A stretch of DNA of 18,281 bases from Casp-actino8 sp044358015. Its GTDB lineage: Bacteria > Actinomycetota > Acidimicrobiia > Acidimicrobiales > Ilumatobacteraceae. This document shows, in pieces, positions 7,712 through 15,520 of the stretch (positions are counted from its first letter, which is position 1; each line of letters starts with the position of its first letter). The stretch is from NCBI GenBank assembly GCA_044358015.1, contig JBIKOO010000034.1, forward strand, positions 1 through 18,281, read 5' to 3'. A program made the translations under genes and the position numbers. The notes under the pieces were generated by a model. It ran no database searches. It was not told the DNA's origin and saw only the letters and a program-made list of their open reading frames with translations.

Positions 7712-8386
7712 ATGAATTCTCCCAGCGATCGCCTAAGTGCTAGTTCTGAGGAGAACCTCGTTCAAGTAGCAGCCTTTGACGTGGATCACACATTGACCCA
7801 CAAAGACTGTGTTGTTCCGTTCTTGCGCGATGTTGCAGGGTGGGGTTTATACACCGGATTAATTCGCAACGTGTTGCCGTTGGGCCGAGCATTACTTGCT
7901 CGAGATCGTGACCGCGTGAAAGCTGTCGTCACGAGGGCGGCTTTGGCTGGACGTTCCATCGAACACGTTGATGCCAAAGCGCGAGGATTCGCCACCCGTG
8001 CTTTCCCGGCATGGTTACGCGACGACACTGTGAAGAGACTGCGCTGGCATCATGCGCAGGGACATAAGGTGGTCTTGGTGTCGGCTTCGTACAGTTTGTA
8101 TTTGAAGTACCTCGGCAAAATGCTTGGTTGTGACGCCGTCATGGGTACCGAATGTGAAACCACCGCTAATGCGCAGTTCACCGGATCTTTGGTGGGTCCG
8201 AACTGTCGCGGACCAGAAAAAGAACGTCGCCTTCGCGAATGGCTCGACGGTGAAGGCTTCGGTTCTTATGTGTTGTACGCCTATGGTGACTCATCGGGGG
8301 ATGACCAAATGTTGGCGATGGCCAATCATCCTTTCCGAATCACCAAAGCGAGCGTTACTGAAATTCCAGAATTGAGTCCTCGATGA
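7712..8386 (+). CDS. HAD-superfamily (subclass IB, SerB-like) phosphatase
   Basis: 224 residues with all four HAD motifs: I, F-D-V-D-H-T-L-T with nucleophile Asp23 and acid/base Asp25; II, V-S-A-S with Ser124; III, Lys170 in G-P-E-K-E-R-R-L; IV, Y-G-D-S-S-G-D-D with Asp193 and Asp197. The helical cap between motifs I and II (about 35-110) is typical of subclass IB, like phosphoserine phosphatase. No membrane helix is predicted. Its stop overlaps the start of the UbiA-type gene by four bases (ATGA), so the two are probably translated together. From context, a likely substrate is decaprenyl-phosphoryl-5-phosphoribose, the product of that neighbour, whose 5-phosphate must be removed before DprE1 acts. 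This is inference; a general small-molecule phosphatase is equally compatible with the motifs. CAGG lies just before the ATG. Confidence 0.85.
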   Translation: MNSPSDRLSASSEENLVQVAAFDVDHTLTHKDCVVPFLRDVAGWGLYTGLIRNVLPLGRALLARDRDRVKAVVTRAALAGRSIEHVDAKARGFATRAFPAWLRDDTVKRLRWHHAQGHKVVLVSASYSLYLKYLGKMLGCDAVMGTECETTANAQFTGSLVGPNCRGPEKERRLREWLDGEGFGSYVLYAYGDSSGDDQMLAMANHPFRITKASVTEIPELSPR

Positions 8387-9255
8387 TGATGCCCCCATTG
8401 CTCCGTGAAGCTCGACCCAAACAATGGGCCAAGAATGTTTTGGTTTTCGCTGCTCCCGGCGCCGCGGGTGTTTTGAATGAATGGGGCACTCTGTGGCAGG
8501 CGTTGCTGAGTTTTGTCGCTCTGTCGCTGACAGCAAGTGGAACATATTTTTGGAATGACATTCTTGACGTTGAAGCCGATCGCGTACACCCGACGAAATG
8601 TCGCCGACCAATCGCTGCTGGTTTAGTCAATATCAATGTGGCCCGTGTGGTCGGGACACTGCTTTTGCTATCAGGAATCGCGATTGGCTTTATTCCTGAT
8701 TGGCGTTGTGGTGTGGCCGTGGTTGTCTATGCGGCCCTGACCGTGTGTTACTCGACGGTACTGAAGCATCAGCCAGTGCTTGATCTGTTGGCTGTTGCCG
8801 CTGGCTTTGTCATTCGGGCAATCGCCGGCGCTGAAGCCGCGTCTGTTGAAATGTCAACGTGGTTCTTGTTATGCGCAAGTTTTGGTGCACTGTTCATCGT
8901 GTCGGGTAAGCGTTATGCCGAGATCAAAGAAATCGGTGAAGGTAACGGATCTACCCGCTCGACTTTGATGGTCTACAGCCTCGATTATTTACGTATGGTG
9001 CTGGCAGTCAGTTTGGGGGCGACGTTGGTCGCCTATTGCACGTGGGCCTTTGCGACCAAAGAGATATCTGGTTCGTCGTGGCCATCGTACGAACTATCCA
9101 TCATTCCAATGCTCGCCGCCTTGCTGCGGTACTTGTTGGCTCTTGAACAGGGGCATGGTGCAGCGCCGGAAGAAGTCTTTGCCTCCGACCGAACTTTGCA
9201 GGTTTTGGGCGTGCTTTGGGTCATTATCTTCGGTTTAGGTGTCTACGTCAGCTGA
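8383..9255 (+). CDS. ubiA: Decaprenyl-phosphate phosphoribosyltransferase (UbiA family)
   Basis: Integral membrane UbiA prenyltransferase, 290 residues with about nine hydrophobic segments. In mycobacteria the corresponding enzyme (Rv3806c) joins decaprenyl phosphate to PRPP, the first committed step to the arabinose donor. The N-terminus R-P-K-Q-W-A-K-N-x-L-V-F-A-A-P is typical of that subgroup. The first Asp-rich motif N-D-I-L-D-V-E-A-D-R is at residues 58-67, followed by H-P-T-K-C-R-R-P-I-A-A-G; the second site includes Y123, K128 and D134 before G-F-V-I-R-A-I-A-G. The start is one of three consecutive ATG codons (8383, 8386, 8389), the first overlapping the HAD gene stop. The neighbouring dprE1- and dprE2-like genes strongly support this role over a quinone or heme pathway function. 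Confidence 0.9.
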   Translation: MMMPPLLREARPKQWAKNVLVFAAPGAAGVLNEWGTLWQALLSFVALSLTASGTYFWNDILDVEADRVHPTKCRRPIAAGLVNINVARVVGTLLLLSGIAIGFIPDWRCGVAVVVYAALTVCYSTVLKHQPVLDLLAVAAGFVIRAIAGAEAASVEMSTWFLLCASFGALFIVSGKRYAEIKEIGEGNGSTRSTLMVYSLDYLRMVLAVSLGATLVAYCTWAFATKEISGSSWPSYELSIIPMLAALLRYLLALEQGHGAAPEEVFASDRTLQVLGVLWVIIFGLGVYVS

Positions 9256-9292
9256 ACTTGGTCAAGTGTCAGTTGAGTTTCGGCCCACTGAG

Positions 9293-9298
9293 TAACAT
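9293..9298 (+). promoter_or_regulatory. Possible -10 hexamer upstream of dprE1
   Basis: TAACAT lies in the 47-base gap between ubiA and dprE1. It is four bases before the ATG at 9303 and ten before the ATG at 9309, so the spacing is less exact than at the VOC, trpS and scpA sites. No Shine-Dalgarno or clear -35 is visible. An internal promoter here is possible but weakly supported. Confidence 0.22.
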
Positions 9299-9302
9299 TT
9301 GA

Positions 9303-10673
9303 ATGCTCATGGACACCGACTTCACTACTTCGCGCCTGACTGGCTGGGGGCGAACCTCGCCAAGTACAGCCCGCATGGCTCAGGTGTCTCGAGACAAGGT
9401 GGCGGGTTTGTTGAAGGGTCCGCATCATCGCGGTGTCTTAATGCGCGGTCTCGGACGTTCATACGGAGACGCAGCCCAGAACGCGGGTGGAACTGTGCTG
9501 TCGTTGGAGGGCTCGGCCGAGGAGGCCGTGCTTGATCGAAGCGCCGCAACTTTGACAGCGGGCGCCGGCGTAAGTTTGCATGATCTTTTGAAAGTGATCA
9601 TTCCGCAGGGTTTCTTTGTTCCTGTCACACCTGGAACTCGCTTTGTGACGGTTGGAGGAGCAGTCGCTTCCGATATCCATGGCAAGAATCATCATGTTGA
9701 GGGCAGTTTCGGAAATCATATTCGTCGCTTGACCTTGATGTTGGCCGACGGAACGATCCACGAAATTGGTCCCGATCAGAATCCAACACTCTTCTGGGCC
9801 ACCGTCGGCGGAATGGGATTGACGGGGGTCATTCTTGAGGCAACGTTTTCTCTGATCCCAATCGAAACGAGTCTCTGCACTGTCAATACGATTCGCTGTC
9901 GCAATATTGATGTCTTGATTGACGAGATGTCGCATGGCGATGATGATCATCGTTATTCAGTCGCGTGGGCTGATTTGTTAGCGACCGGATCTCGTTTAGG
10001 ACGAAGTGTTTTGTGGCGTGGCGATCACACTAAGCTGGCTGAACTTTCTAACAAAGAAGCCGCTGACGCACTGAAATATGAACCCAAGCATTTGGCGACA
10101 GTTCCTCCGGTGGTTCCGTCAATCGGATTCGTGAACAAGTTGTCATCAACTTTGTTCAATGAGTTGTGGTTTCGCAAAGAGCCTCGCCAAAAAAATGGTG
10201 GACACAAATCAATCCCGGCGTACTTTCATCCACTTGATGCCATCGGTTCGTGGAATCGCCTCTACGGAGATGGCGGATTCTTGCAATACCAATTCGCTTT
10301 GCCGTTCGGCCGTGAAGATGAGTTACGACAGATTGTGGAAAAGATCGCCGTGTCAAAGACGGCAAGTCCACTCGTTGTGTTAAAGCGATTTGGTGATGCA
10401 AATCCGGCGCCCTTGAGTTTTCCGATGCCAGGTTGGACATTAACTGTTGACATTCCGACTCGTGCCGAAGGTCTGGGTCGGTTGTTGCATTCTCTCGATG
10501 AAGTCGTGATGCAATCGGGTGGCCGTCATTACCTTGCTAAAGATGCGCACACGACTCCAACAGCGATTCGTCGTGGCTATCCCCGGCTCGATGAATGGAA
10601 ACAAATTCAACGTTCTGTTGATCCTGGTCAATTGTGGCAGAGCGATTTGGCCCGTCGACTTGAATTGATTTAG
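9303..10673 (+). CDS. dprE1: Decaprenylphosphoryl-beta-D-ribose oxidase (DprE1-like, FAD)
   Basis: FAD oxidoreductase that oxidises the 2'-hydroxyl of decaprenyl-phosphoryl-ribose to the keto form; DprE2 then reduces it to the arabinose epimer. 456 residues, close to the mycobacterial enzyme. The FAD-binding half contains R-G-L-G-R-S-Y-G-D-A (48-57), V-T-V-G-G-A-V-A-S-D-I-H-G-K-N-H-H (115-131, His126 matching His132 of M. tuberculosis DprE1) and G-S-F-G-N-H. The C-terminal half has F-P-M-P-G-W-T-L-T-V-D-I-P (373-385) and Y-L-A-K-D with Lys413 matching catalytic Lys418, ending D-L-A-R-R-L-E-L. Thr381 aligns with the benzothiazinone-reactive Cys387. The first two ATGs (9303, 9309) are both possible starts, and no SD is seen. 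It lies between ubiA and dprE2. Confidence 0.94.
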   Translation: MLMDTDFTTSRLTGWGRTSPSTARMAQVSRDKVAGLLKGPHHRGVLMRGLGRSYGDAAQNAGGTVLSLEGSAEEAVLDRSAATLTAGAGVSLHDLLKVIIPQGFFVPVTPGTRFVTVGGAVASDIHGKNHHVEGSFGNHIRRLTLMLADGTIHEIGPDQNPTLFWATVGGMGLTGVILEATFSLIPIETSLCTVNTIRCRNIDVLIDEMSHGDDDHRYSVAWADLLATGSRLGRSVLWRGDHTKLAELSNKEAADALKYEPKHLATVPPVVPSIGFVNKLSSTLFNELWFRKEPRQKNGGHKSIPAYFHPLDAIGSWNRLYGDGGFLQYQFALPFGREDELRQIVEKIAVSKTASPLVVLKRFGDANPAPLSFPMPGWTLTVDIPTRAEGLGRLLHSLDEVVMQSGGRHYLAKDAHTTPTAIRRGYPRLDEWKQIQRSVDPGQLWQSDLARRLELI

Positions 10674-10717
10674 TAAGAAATCTCGAAACCCACAAGTATT
10701 GAACTAAAGGACAGATC

Positions 10718-11479
10718 ATGGAAAATGCCGTCGGTGAAGTACAGAATATTTTGGTCTTGGGTGGTCGCAGTGAAATCGGTGTTGCGATTGCTCGCGAACT
10801 TTTGACACCATCAACGCAACGAGTCACATTGGCTTGTCGTCGTCCCGATGAAACACTTGATGTTGAGGCTTCTTTGTCTCGAGATGGACTGCGGGTCGAT
10901 TCAGTTATTTTCGATGGGGCCGACACGCCAACACATGCCGACTTTATTGACAATGTTGTAGCAACCTCGGGTGACCTTGATGTTGTGATTTTGGCATTCG
11001 GGCTTTTGGGAACCCAAGAGGAATGTGACGATGATCCGCAAGCAGCGGTCAAGATCGCCCACACCAACTACACCGGGGCAGTTTCAATTTCATTAGAAGT
11101 TGCCAAACGTTTTCGTCAACAAGGACACGGACGACTCATCATCCTGTCAAGCGTTGCTGGTGAGCGTGCTCGCAAAGCCAACTACGTATATGGCTCAACG
11201 AAAGCGGGGCTAGATGCATTTGCCCAAGGTCTTTCCGATGCCATGGTCGGCACTGGAGCGAGCGTGATGATCGTTCGTCCCGGGTTTGTGCATTCCGCAA
11301 TGACAGCTGGCATGAAAGCTGCACCGTTTTCAACGACGCCTGACGTTGTTGCCAAGTTGACAGTTAAAGGATTACGGGCAGGCAAGCGAATTATTTGGAC
11401 ACCAGGAATATTGCGCTGGGTCTTTATGGTCATGCGCCACTTGCCAGTTGCTATTTGGCGTCGGATGCCTGAAGGCTGA
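10718..11479 (+). CDS. dprE2: Decaprenylphosphoryl-2-keto-ribose reductase (DprE2-like SDR)
   Basis: Short-chain dehydrogenase that reduces the DprE1 product with NAD(P)H, giving decaprenyl-phosphoryl-arabinose. 253 residues. The cofactor loop is G-G-R-S-E-I-G (15-21), the family's usual variant of the SDR glycine motif. Catalytic Ser145 lies in L-S-S-V-A-G-E-R and the Tyr158-x-x-x-Lys162 pair in Y-G-S-T-K. The C-terminal third (G-L-R-A-G-K-R-I-I-W-T-P and W-R-R-M-P) resembles mycobacterial DprE2, and the hydrophobic W-V-F-M-V-M-R-H-L-P may associate with membrane. An AAAGGA Shine-Dalgarno at 10706-10711 is six bases before the ATG, the clearest ribosome-binding site in the window. It follows dprE1 by 44 bases and is convergent with the large minus-strand gene. 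Confidence 0.92.
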   Translation: MENAVGEVQNILVLGGRSEIGVAIARELLTPSTQRVTLACRRPDETLDVEASLSRDGLRVDSVIFDGADTPTHADFIDNVVATSGDLDVVILAFGLLGTQEECDDDPQAAVKIAHTNYTGAVSISLEVAKRFRQQGHGRLIILSSVAGERARKANYVYGSTKAGLDAFAQGLSDAMVGTGASVMIVRPGFVHSAMTAGMKAAPFSTTPDVVAKLTVKGLRAGKRIIWTPGILRWVFMVMRHLPVAIWRRMPEG

Positions 11480-11493
11480 TCGCACGTTTGCGA
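11480..11493. terminator. Short hairpin between convergent dprE2 and GT-C gene
   Basis: TCGCA-CGTT-TGCGA forms a perfect five-base-pair stem with a four-base loop directly after the dprE2 stop and just before the opposing stop at 11496. The position fits a shared terminator. There is no run of T on either side and the stem is short, so this could be chance. Confidence 0.25.
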
Positions 11494-11495
11494 AG

Positions 11496-14400
11496 TCAGT
11501 CTTCAAGTACTGATGTATCAATACCTTCGTACTTGGCATTGAATTCGCCGTTACATGTTGGTGTGCAGGTGCCATCGGGACGCTCTGGCACTGGAACGAG
11601 CACTTCGACCGCAAAGTCGTATTGTGGTTGGTACGGAGCATCGTAAGGACCGACGCTGTCGCTGTTTTCGCATTTCTGATAGAGCCGTACAAGATCGTGT
11701 TGATAGGAGCCGCGTAAACAGAAATTGTCTTCCACGATTTGATTCGGAATATCCGATCCGAAGGCCACTGATTCATTGGGTTCAATCCAACCTGACCAAA
11801 AGCGAGTGAGAATTAGCCAGTCGGCGCTTGCCACATCATCGGCCAAACGTGACCCTTCCTTGTCGGCAAGACCCGGATCCATTTCGATGTAATAGGTTGC
11901 GGGGGTCAACTCGGGGAATAAGTGATAGAAGAACGCATCGCTGTATGACGTGTTGCGCAAGTCAACGGGCCCAACCAATAGTCGTTCGCCGTCTTGGGAA
12001 AGTTTGTCGAGATCGGCAACGACTTCTTGAGTTGCTAAGTACGGGCGAGTATCACCGAGATAGAAGTAACGATCGCCGCGGGTCACTTGCATGACTTCGG
12101 TTTTGCCCGTCACACTTCGCCAGACCAGATCGGTGTAGGTGCGCAGTGTGTAGAACGGACTGACCACCAAAATCAAAATCATCAAGGTTGCGGTTGCAGT
12201 GGCGGTTCGTACGGTTGGGTGAATACGACGATTGCGAGCACCAATGATTTCATAGAGCGCAACCAGTAGCAGCGGCCATGAAATGCATGACACCCACAGC
12301 AAGTGCGCGCTATCGGGACGTTGTAAAGCTTGGGGGAGTAAACCGATTCCGAATAACCCGGCAGCAAAGAGCGTGGTGAGTCGGGGTTTGGCGCTCGTGA
12401 AAGATCGCTTGCGATGACGATAAGCCATCAGGGTGATGAAGAATGCAACGACTGGCAACATGAAAAACCAAACGAAGAGTTGCTGTGGTGCCGATAGAGA
12501 CGGAATGCCCCACCACGGAGCGAACTTTTCGCTAATGACTTGCAAGGCGCCTTGCAAGTAACTCCAACTTGGAGGCCGAGGAAGTTCGCGACCAGGGCGT
12601 AAATGAATCACGGGGTCGAGCAGCACTCCGCGAATCATGGCTGAAGGCCCCGCTTGGATGAGGTGAATCCACACCGAAGTCAAACCAATGACGAGACCGA
12701 TCGCGCATTGCGAAATGATTTGGCGTGAACGCTTCCACAACGCCCACACAAGTACTAATGCAAGCGCCAATGCGAGATCGGGACGGAAGGTTAGGGCGAG
12801 TCCAGCAAAGAAGCCAGCAGCGATCCACGAAAGACGGGACGGAACTTGTTGTGAACTTTGATGCACCGCGCGAATCGTGAAGATGACCGACCACAAGGCG
12901 ATGCCGACTCCACCGCTCCATGCCAAAGCTTGGAGGCCGATGGGGGTGAAAACAAAAATGAGGGAGAATAGACCGACGAGCGTGGACAACTTCTTGCCCC
13001 ACGGGCGCGTGAGCACCATCAGTCCAGCAACGATCAGGAGATGCTGCAGTAACCCAAAGGTTCTCTCAGACGTGAGGTTGATGCCGAAGACGCGCATCCA
13101 TAACGACAACAAGTGCAGCGAACCGGGGCCATACAGATGTAGGAAATCAACGTTGGCGATTGCACCTTTGATGACTCGCTCTGGGAAGACGAGCATGAAG
13201 CCCTCTTCCATAGACGAGCCCACGGATCGGTATAGGGCGGGAAGTGCGAGTGCTATCGCTGAACCAACAATGGCGATCGATGCCCAAGTTGCCCTCGTTG
13301 CTCTACTGAAAATTCTGGAGATCTGAATACTGCCACCGTGTATGAACGGCTGGGATATCAACGTTTGGTCAATCGGTGGTGACTCTGGTTCAACATGTGA
13401 ATCCGAAAGTCGAAATCGGTGTCGTACCTTTGAGAGCAACGGGAAAACGCCAACCGCAGCAAGTACGCATAAAGCAGGTTCGGCGGGAACTCGAAAACGC
13501 GTCGTGCCATAGGCATACATCGCGGTCAGCGTGACATTGATGAATAAAGCCCCAAGAGGTAACAATCCCGCACGACGTTTGCGAATGAGCCACGCCCCAT
13601 ACAACGAGGCGGTTGCCAAGCCGTAGTACATAAAGAGGCCAGCTCGTGCGGCATTTTTGTCGCGACCCTCAATGGGTGCGAATTCGGTGTTTTGCCACGG
13701 ACGGAAAAGTTCCCATTGGCGACCCACTCGGGCCGCAACAACTTTGGGTAGTTCACCGATGTGGTCTTTGGCGTACTCAAATCCCTTCTCGCGCCAGTAG
13801 AGAGATTTCTGGGCTTCGTCGCCCGTTGCATCTTTTCCTTCACGCCGTAATTGTTCTTGGCAATCAAATAACCAAAAGCCCAAAAACTTTCCGGAGTAGG
13901 CCTCGTCGCAATTTGCATAGACGAATAATTCATTGCCATTTGTTGATAGTGGAACCAGTTCTTCAAACGAACGAGCATTGCGAATAAACCACGGCGCCAA
14001 AACAATCAGGCATGCCAATGCAGCCACGGCAATATTTTTAATTCTTGTTCGTAGCGCCACATCTCGTTGAAGCAGAATCCACGGAGTAATCAACAAGACC
14101 GAAAGCAGAAGTCCCTCGCCACGAGTTAGTGCTGCAAGAGCTACCAGTGCACCCATCGCAACAGCCCATCGGTACTGTGCAGACTTTCGTTTGGTGTCGC
14201 GCCAGCAGTAGGCGGCATAGACCGTGGCAGTAGTGCACACCGCCATGAGACCTTCAGGAAACATCACACCGTCGACAAGCCACAAATTGGGATAAATCGC
14301 TGCCAAGATCATGGCGAGAAGTGCGACTGCGTTTCGATGTTTTTCTGGCGCAACTCGTCGCGCTACTAATCCAACAAGGGCAACTGCTGCAGTTCCGATC

Positions 14401-15362
14401 AAGAGCGAGAAGAACTTGTGGTCGAAATAGGTTGTTCCACCAAGTCGAGAACTAAACGAAAGCACAAGTGGATATAGCGGTCCGTGGAGTGCACTGGCAT
14501 ACCACTCTTGGTAAGCGATGAAATTGAGGGGTTCGGGAAACCCGTGTCCCGTCGCTAGCAAATTGGCGGTCGAATGGTAGAAGAGTGGATCTCCACCGTC
14601 AGTTCGAGTTGGGGCGACAACGAGCAAAGTTCCCAGTCGCACGACAAGGGCCATCGCCAAAACGCCGATGAAAGAGGTGCGAAAAGTTGGCAGGGTCAAC
14701 TTATTGCTTAGGGCAAGAGTGGCGACGAACCAGATACCAAGAATGAGCAATAAACCAAGAGTGACCGAGGTGACCGCTGACCACAGAAAACTGGTGAGTT
14801 GTGGTCCAACAAGAGTGATCACGTTGCCGTCTGAGTTGAAAGTGATTCGTTCAACATGTTGGCGGGTGATGAGGTCTATGGCGAGACGTGAGAAGAGAAA
14901 GAGGCCAGGGGCAACGAATGCGAGCACTGTTGCAAGGCGATGAGTTAACACAGATCTGAAAAGTGGAAGAGATTGAAAGAAATCTGGCAATGGGCGTCCG
15001 CTGATGAAGGTGATCGCCAGGGCGATGAACGCGAGCAGACAGGCGAGGCCAACAGTTGGGCCAACAAACGGTTCGCTTTGTTGAAAGAAGAGTGCCGTCT
15101 TCACAAGATGTCGTGGTGAAATATCTAATTGTGGTTGAGTGATCAGAACTCCGAGAAGAACTATCCACCACGTGACATAACTGAGAGCCAGAGTTGCTAT
15201 GAGTCGTCGTTGTATCGAAGGTTCGGGGTACAGATGCAGAACGCAGGCATGACCGATAACGACCAAAGTTCCGATTGCGACAATGCCAAAGGCCCAATCA
15301 AACCATTGAGGATGTGCGCTTCCTTCGTTGAGGCACGCCATCAATACGCAAAGTCGAATCAA
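11496..15362 (-). CDS. Large polytopic membrane protein with two tandem GT-C glycosyltransferase-like modules
   Basis: 1288 residues. Residues 1-227 hold about five hydrophobic helices. Module 1 (about 228-645) opens with a membrane helix and a loop R-T-D-G-G-D-P-L-F-Y-H, Asp255 and Asp258, as in GT39/PMT-type GT-C enzymes, followed by many helices and T-R-F-R-V-P-A-E-P. Module 2 (about 690-1080) opens with a helix, then M-E-E-G-F-M-L (Glu719/720), N-V-D-F-L-H-L-Y-G-P-G, F-R-P-D and R-P-D-S-A-H-L-L-W, another GT-C pattern. A soluble region of about 200 residues ends the protein. Both modules keep acidic residues in the first outer loop, where GT-C enzymes bind polyprenyl-phosphate sugars, so both may be active; the sugar is unknown. 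Arabinose is attractive given the DprE genes next door. The start is uncertain: TTG 15362, ATG 15341, or a non-standard codon near 15425; none has an SD. Confidence 0.8.
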   Translation of the reverse strand: MIRLCVLMACLNEGSAHPQWFDWAFGIVAIGTLVVIGHACVLHLYPEPSIQRRLIATLALSYVTWWIVLLGVLITQPQLDISPRHLVKTALFFQQSEPFVGPTVGLACLLAFIALAITFISGRPLPDFFQSLPLFRSVLTHRLATVLAFVAPGLFLFSRLAIDLITRQHVERITFNSDGNVITLVGPQLTSFLWSAVTSVTLGLLLILGIWFVATLALSNKLTLPTFRTSFIGVLAMALVVRLGTLLVVAPTRTDGGDPLFYHSTANLLATGHGFPEPLNFIAYQEWYASALHGPLYPLVLSFSSRLGGTTYFDHKFFSLLIGTAAVALVGLVARRVAPEKHRNAVALLAMILAAIYPNLWLVDGVMFPEGLMAVCTTATVYAAYCWRDTKRKSAQYRWAVAMGALVALAALTRGEGLLLSVLLITPWILLQRDVALRTRIKNIAVAALACLIVLAPWFIRNARSFEELVPLSTNGNELFVYANCDEAYSGKFLGFWLFDCQEQLRREGKDATGDEAQKSLYWREKGFEYAKDHIGELPKVVAARVGRQWELFRPWQNTEFAPIEGRDKNAARAGLFMYYGLATASLYGAWLIRKRRAGLLPLGALFINVTLTAMYAYGTTRFRVPAEPALCVLAAVGVFPLLSKVRHRFRLSDSHVEPESPPIDQTLISQPFIHGGSIQISRIFSRATRATWASIAIVGSAIALALPALYRSVGSSMEEGFMLVFPERVIKGAIANVDFLHLYGPGSLHLLSLWMRVFGINLTSERTFGLLQHLLIVAGLMVLTRPWGKKLSTLVGLFSLIFVFTPIGLQALAWSGGVGIALWSVIFTIRAVHQSSQQVPSRLSWIAAGFFAGLALTFRPDLALALALVLVWALWKRSRQIISQCAIGLVIGLTSVWIHLIQAGPSAMIRGVLLDPVIHLRPGRELPRPPSWSYLQGALQVISEKFAPWWGIPSLSAPQQLFVWFFMLPVVAFFITLMAYRHRKRSFTSAKPRLTTLFAAGLFGIGLLPQALQRPDSAHLLWVSCISWPLLLVALYEIIGARNRRIHPTVRTATATATLMILILVVSPFYTLRTYTDLVWRSVTGKTEVMQVTRGDRYFYLGDTRPYLATQEVVADLDKLSQDGERLLVGPVDLRNTSYSDAFFYHLFPELTPATYYIEMDPGLADKEGSRLADDVASADWLILTRFWSGWIEPNESVAFGSDIPNQIVEDNFCLRGSYQHDLVRLYQKCENSDSVGPYDAPYQPQYDFAVEVLVPVPERPDGTCTPTCNGEFNAKYEGIDTSVLED

Positions 15363-15431
15363 ACTGGCGACACCGAGGAGTGCGGCCGGACGACGAATAG
15401 ATGAGAAAAGGGACGATGAACTGATTGTTCA

Positions 15432-15437
15432 ATGTTA
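15432..15437 (-). promoter_or_regulatory. Possible -10 hexamer for the large GT-C gene
   Basis: On the minus strand this reads TAACAT, followed by TGAACA and then an ATC codon (15425-15423) in the frame of the large gene. The layout is the same as TANNNT-TGA-N3-start before the VOC gene and trpS. With ordinary starts (TTG 15362 or ATG 15341) it would give a leader of 63 or 84 bases. It lies in the 158-base divergent region. Confidence 0.3.
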
Positions 15438-15505
15438 GACAGTCGGACTGCAGGGCTTGGGGAACATAGGCGAGTGAAATGACCTGAAAATGAGCGGGTA
15501 GATGG

Positions 15506-15511
15506 TACTTT
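15506..15511 (+). promoter_or_regulatory. Possible -10 hexamer for the 15521 gene cluster
   Basis: TACTTT fits TANNNT and ends nine bases before the GTG at 15521. This would leave a leader of about two or three bases. No Shine-Dalgarno is visible before that GTG. The match is weak, but this is the only candidate in the intergenic region on the plus strand. Confidence 0.25.
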
Positions 15512-15520
15512 CGTGGTGTC

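Noticed and set aside
13526..14005. Second coding frame of 159 codons on the minus strand within the large GT-C gene
   Set aside because: It overlaps the large frame in a different register and has no recognisable domain. The large frame carries consistent hydrophobic helices and motifs across this region, so no frameshift is implied.
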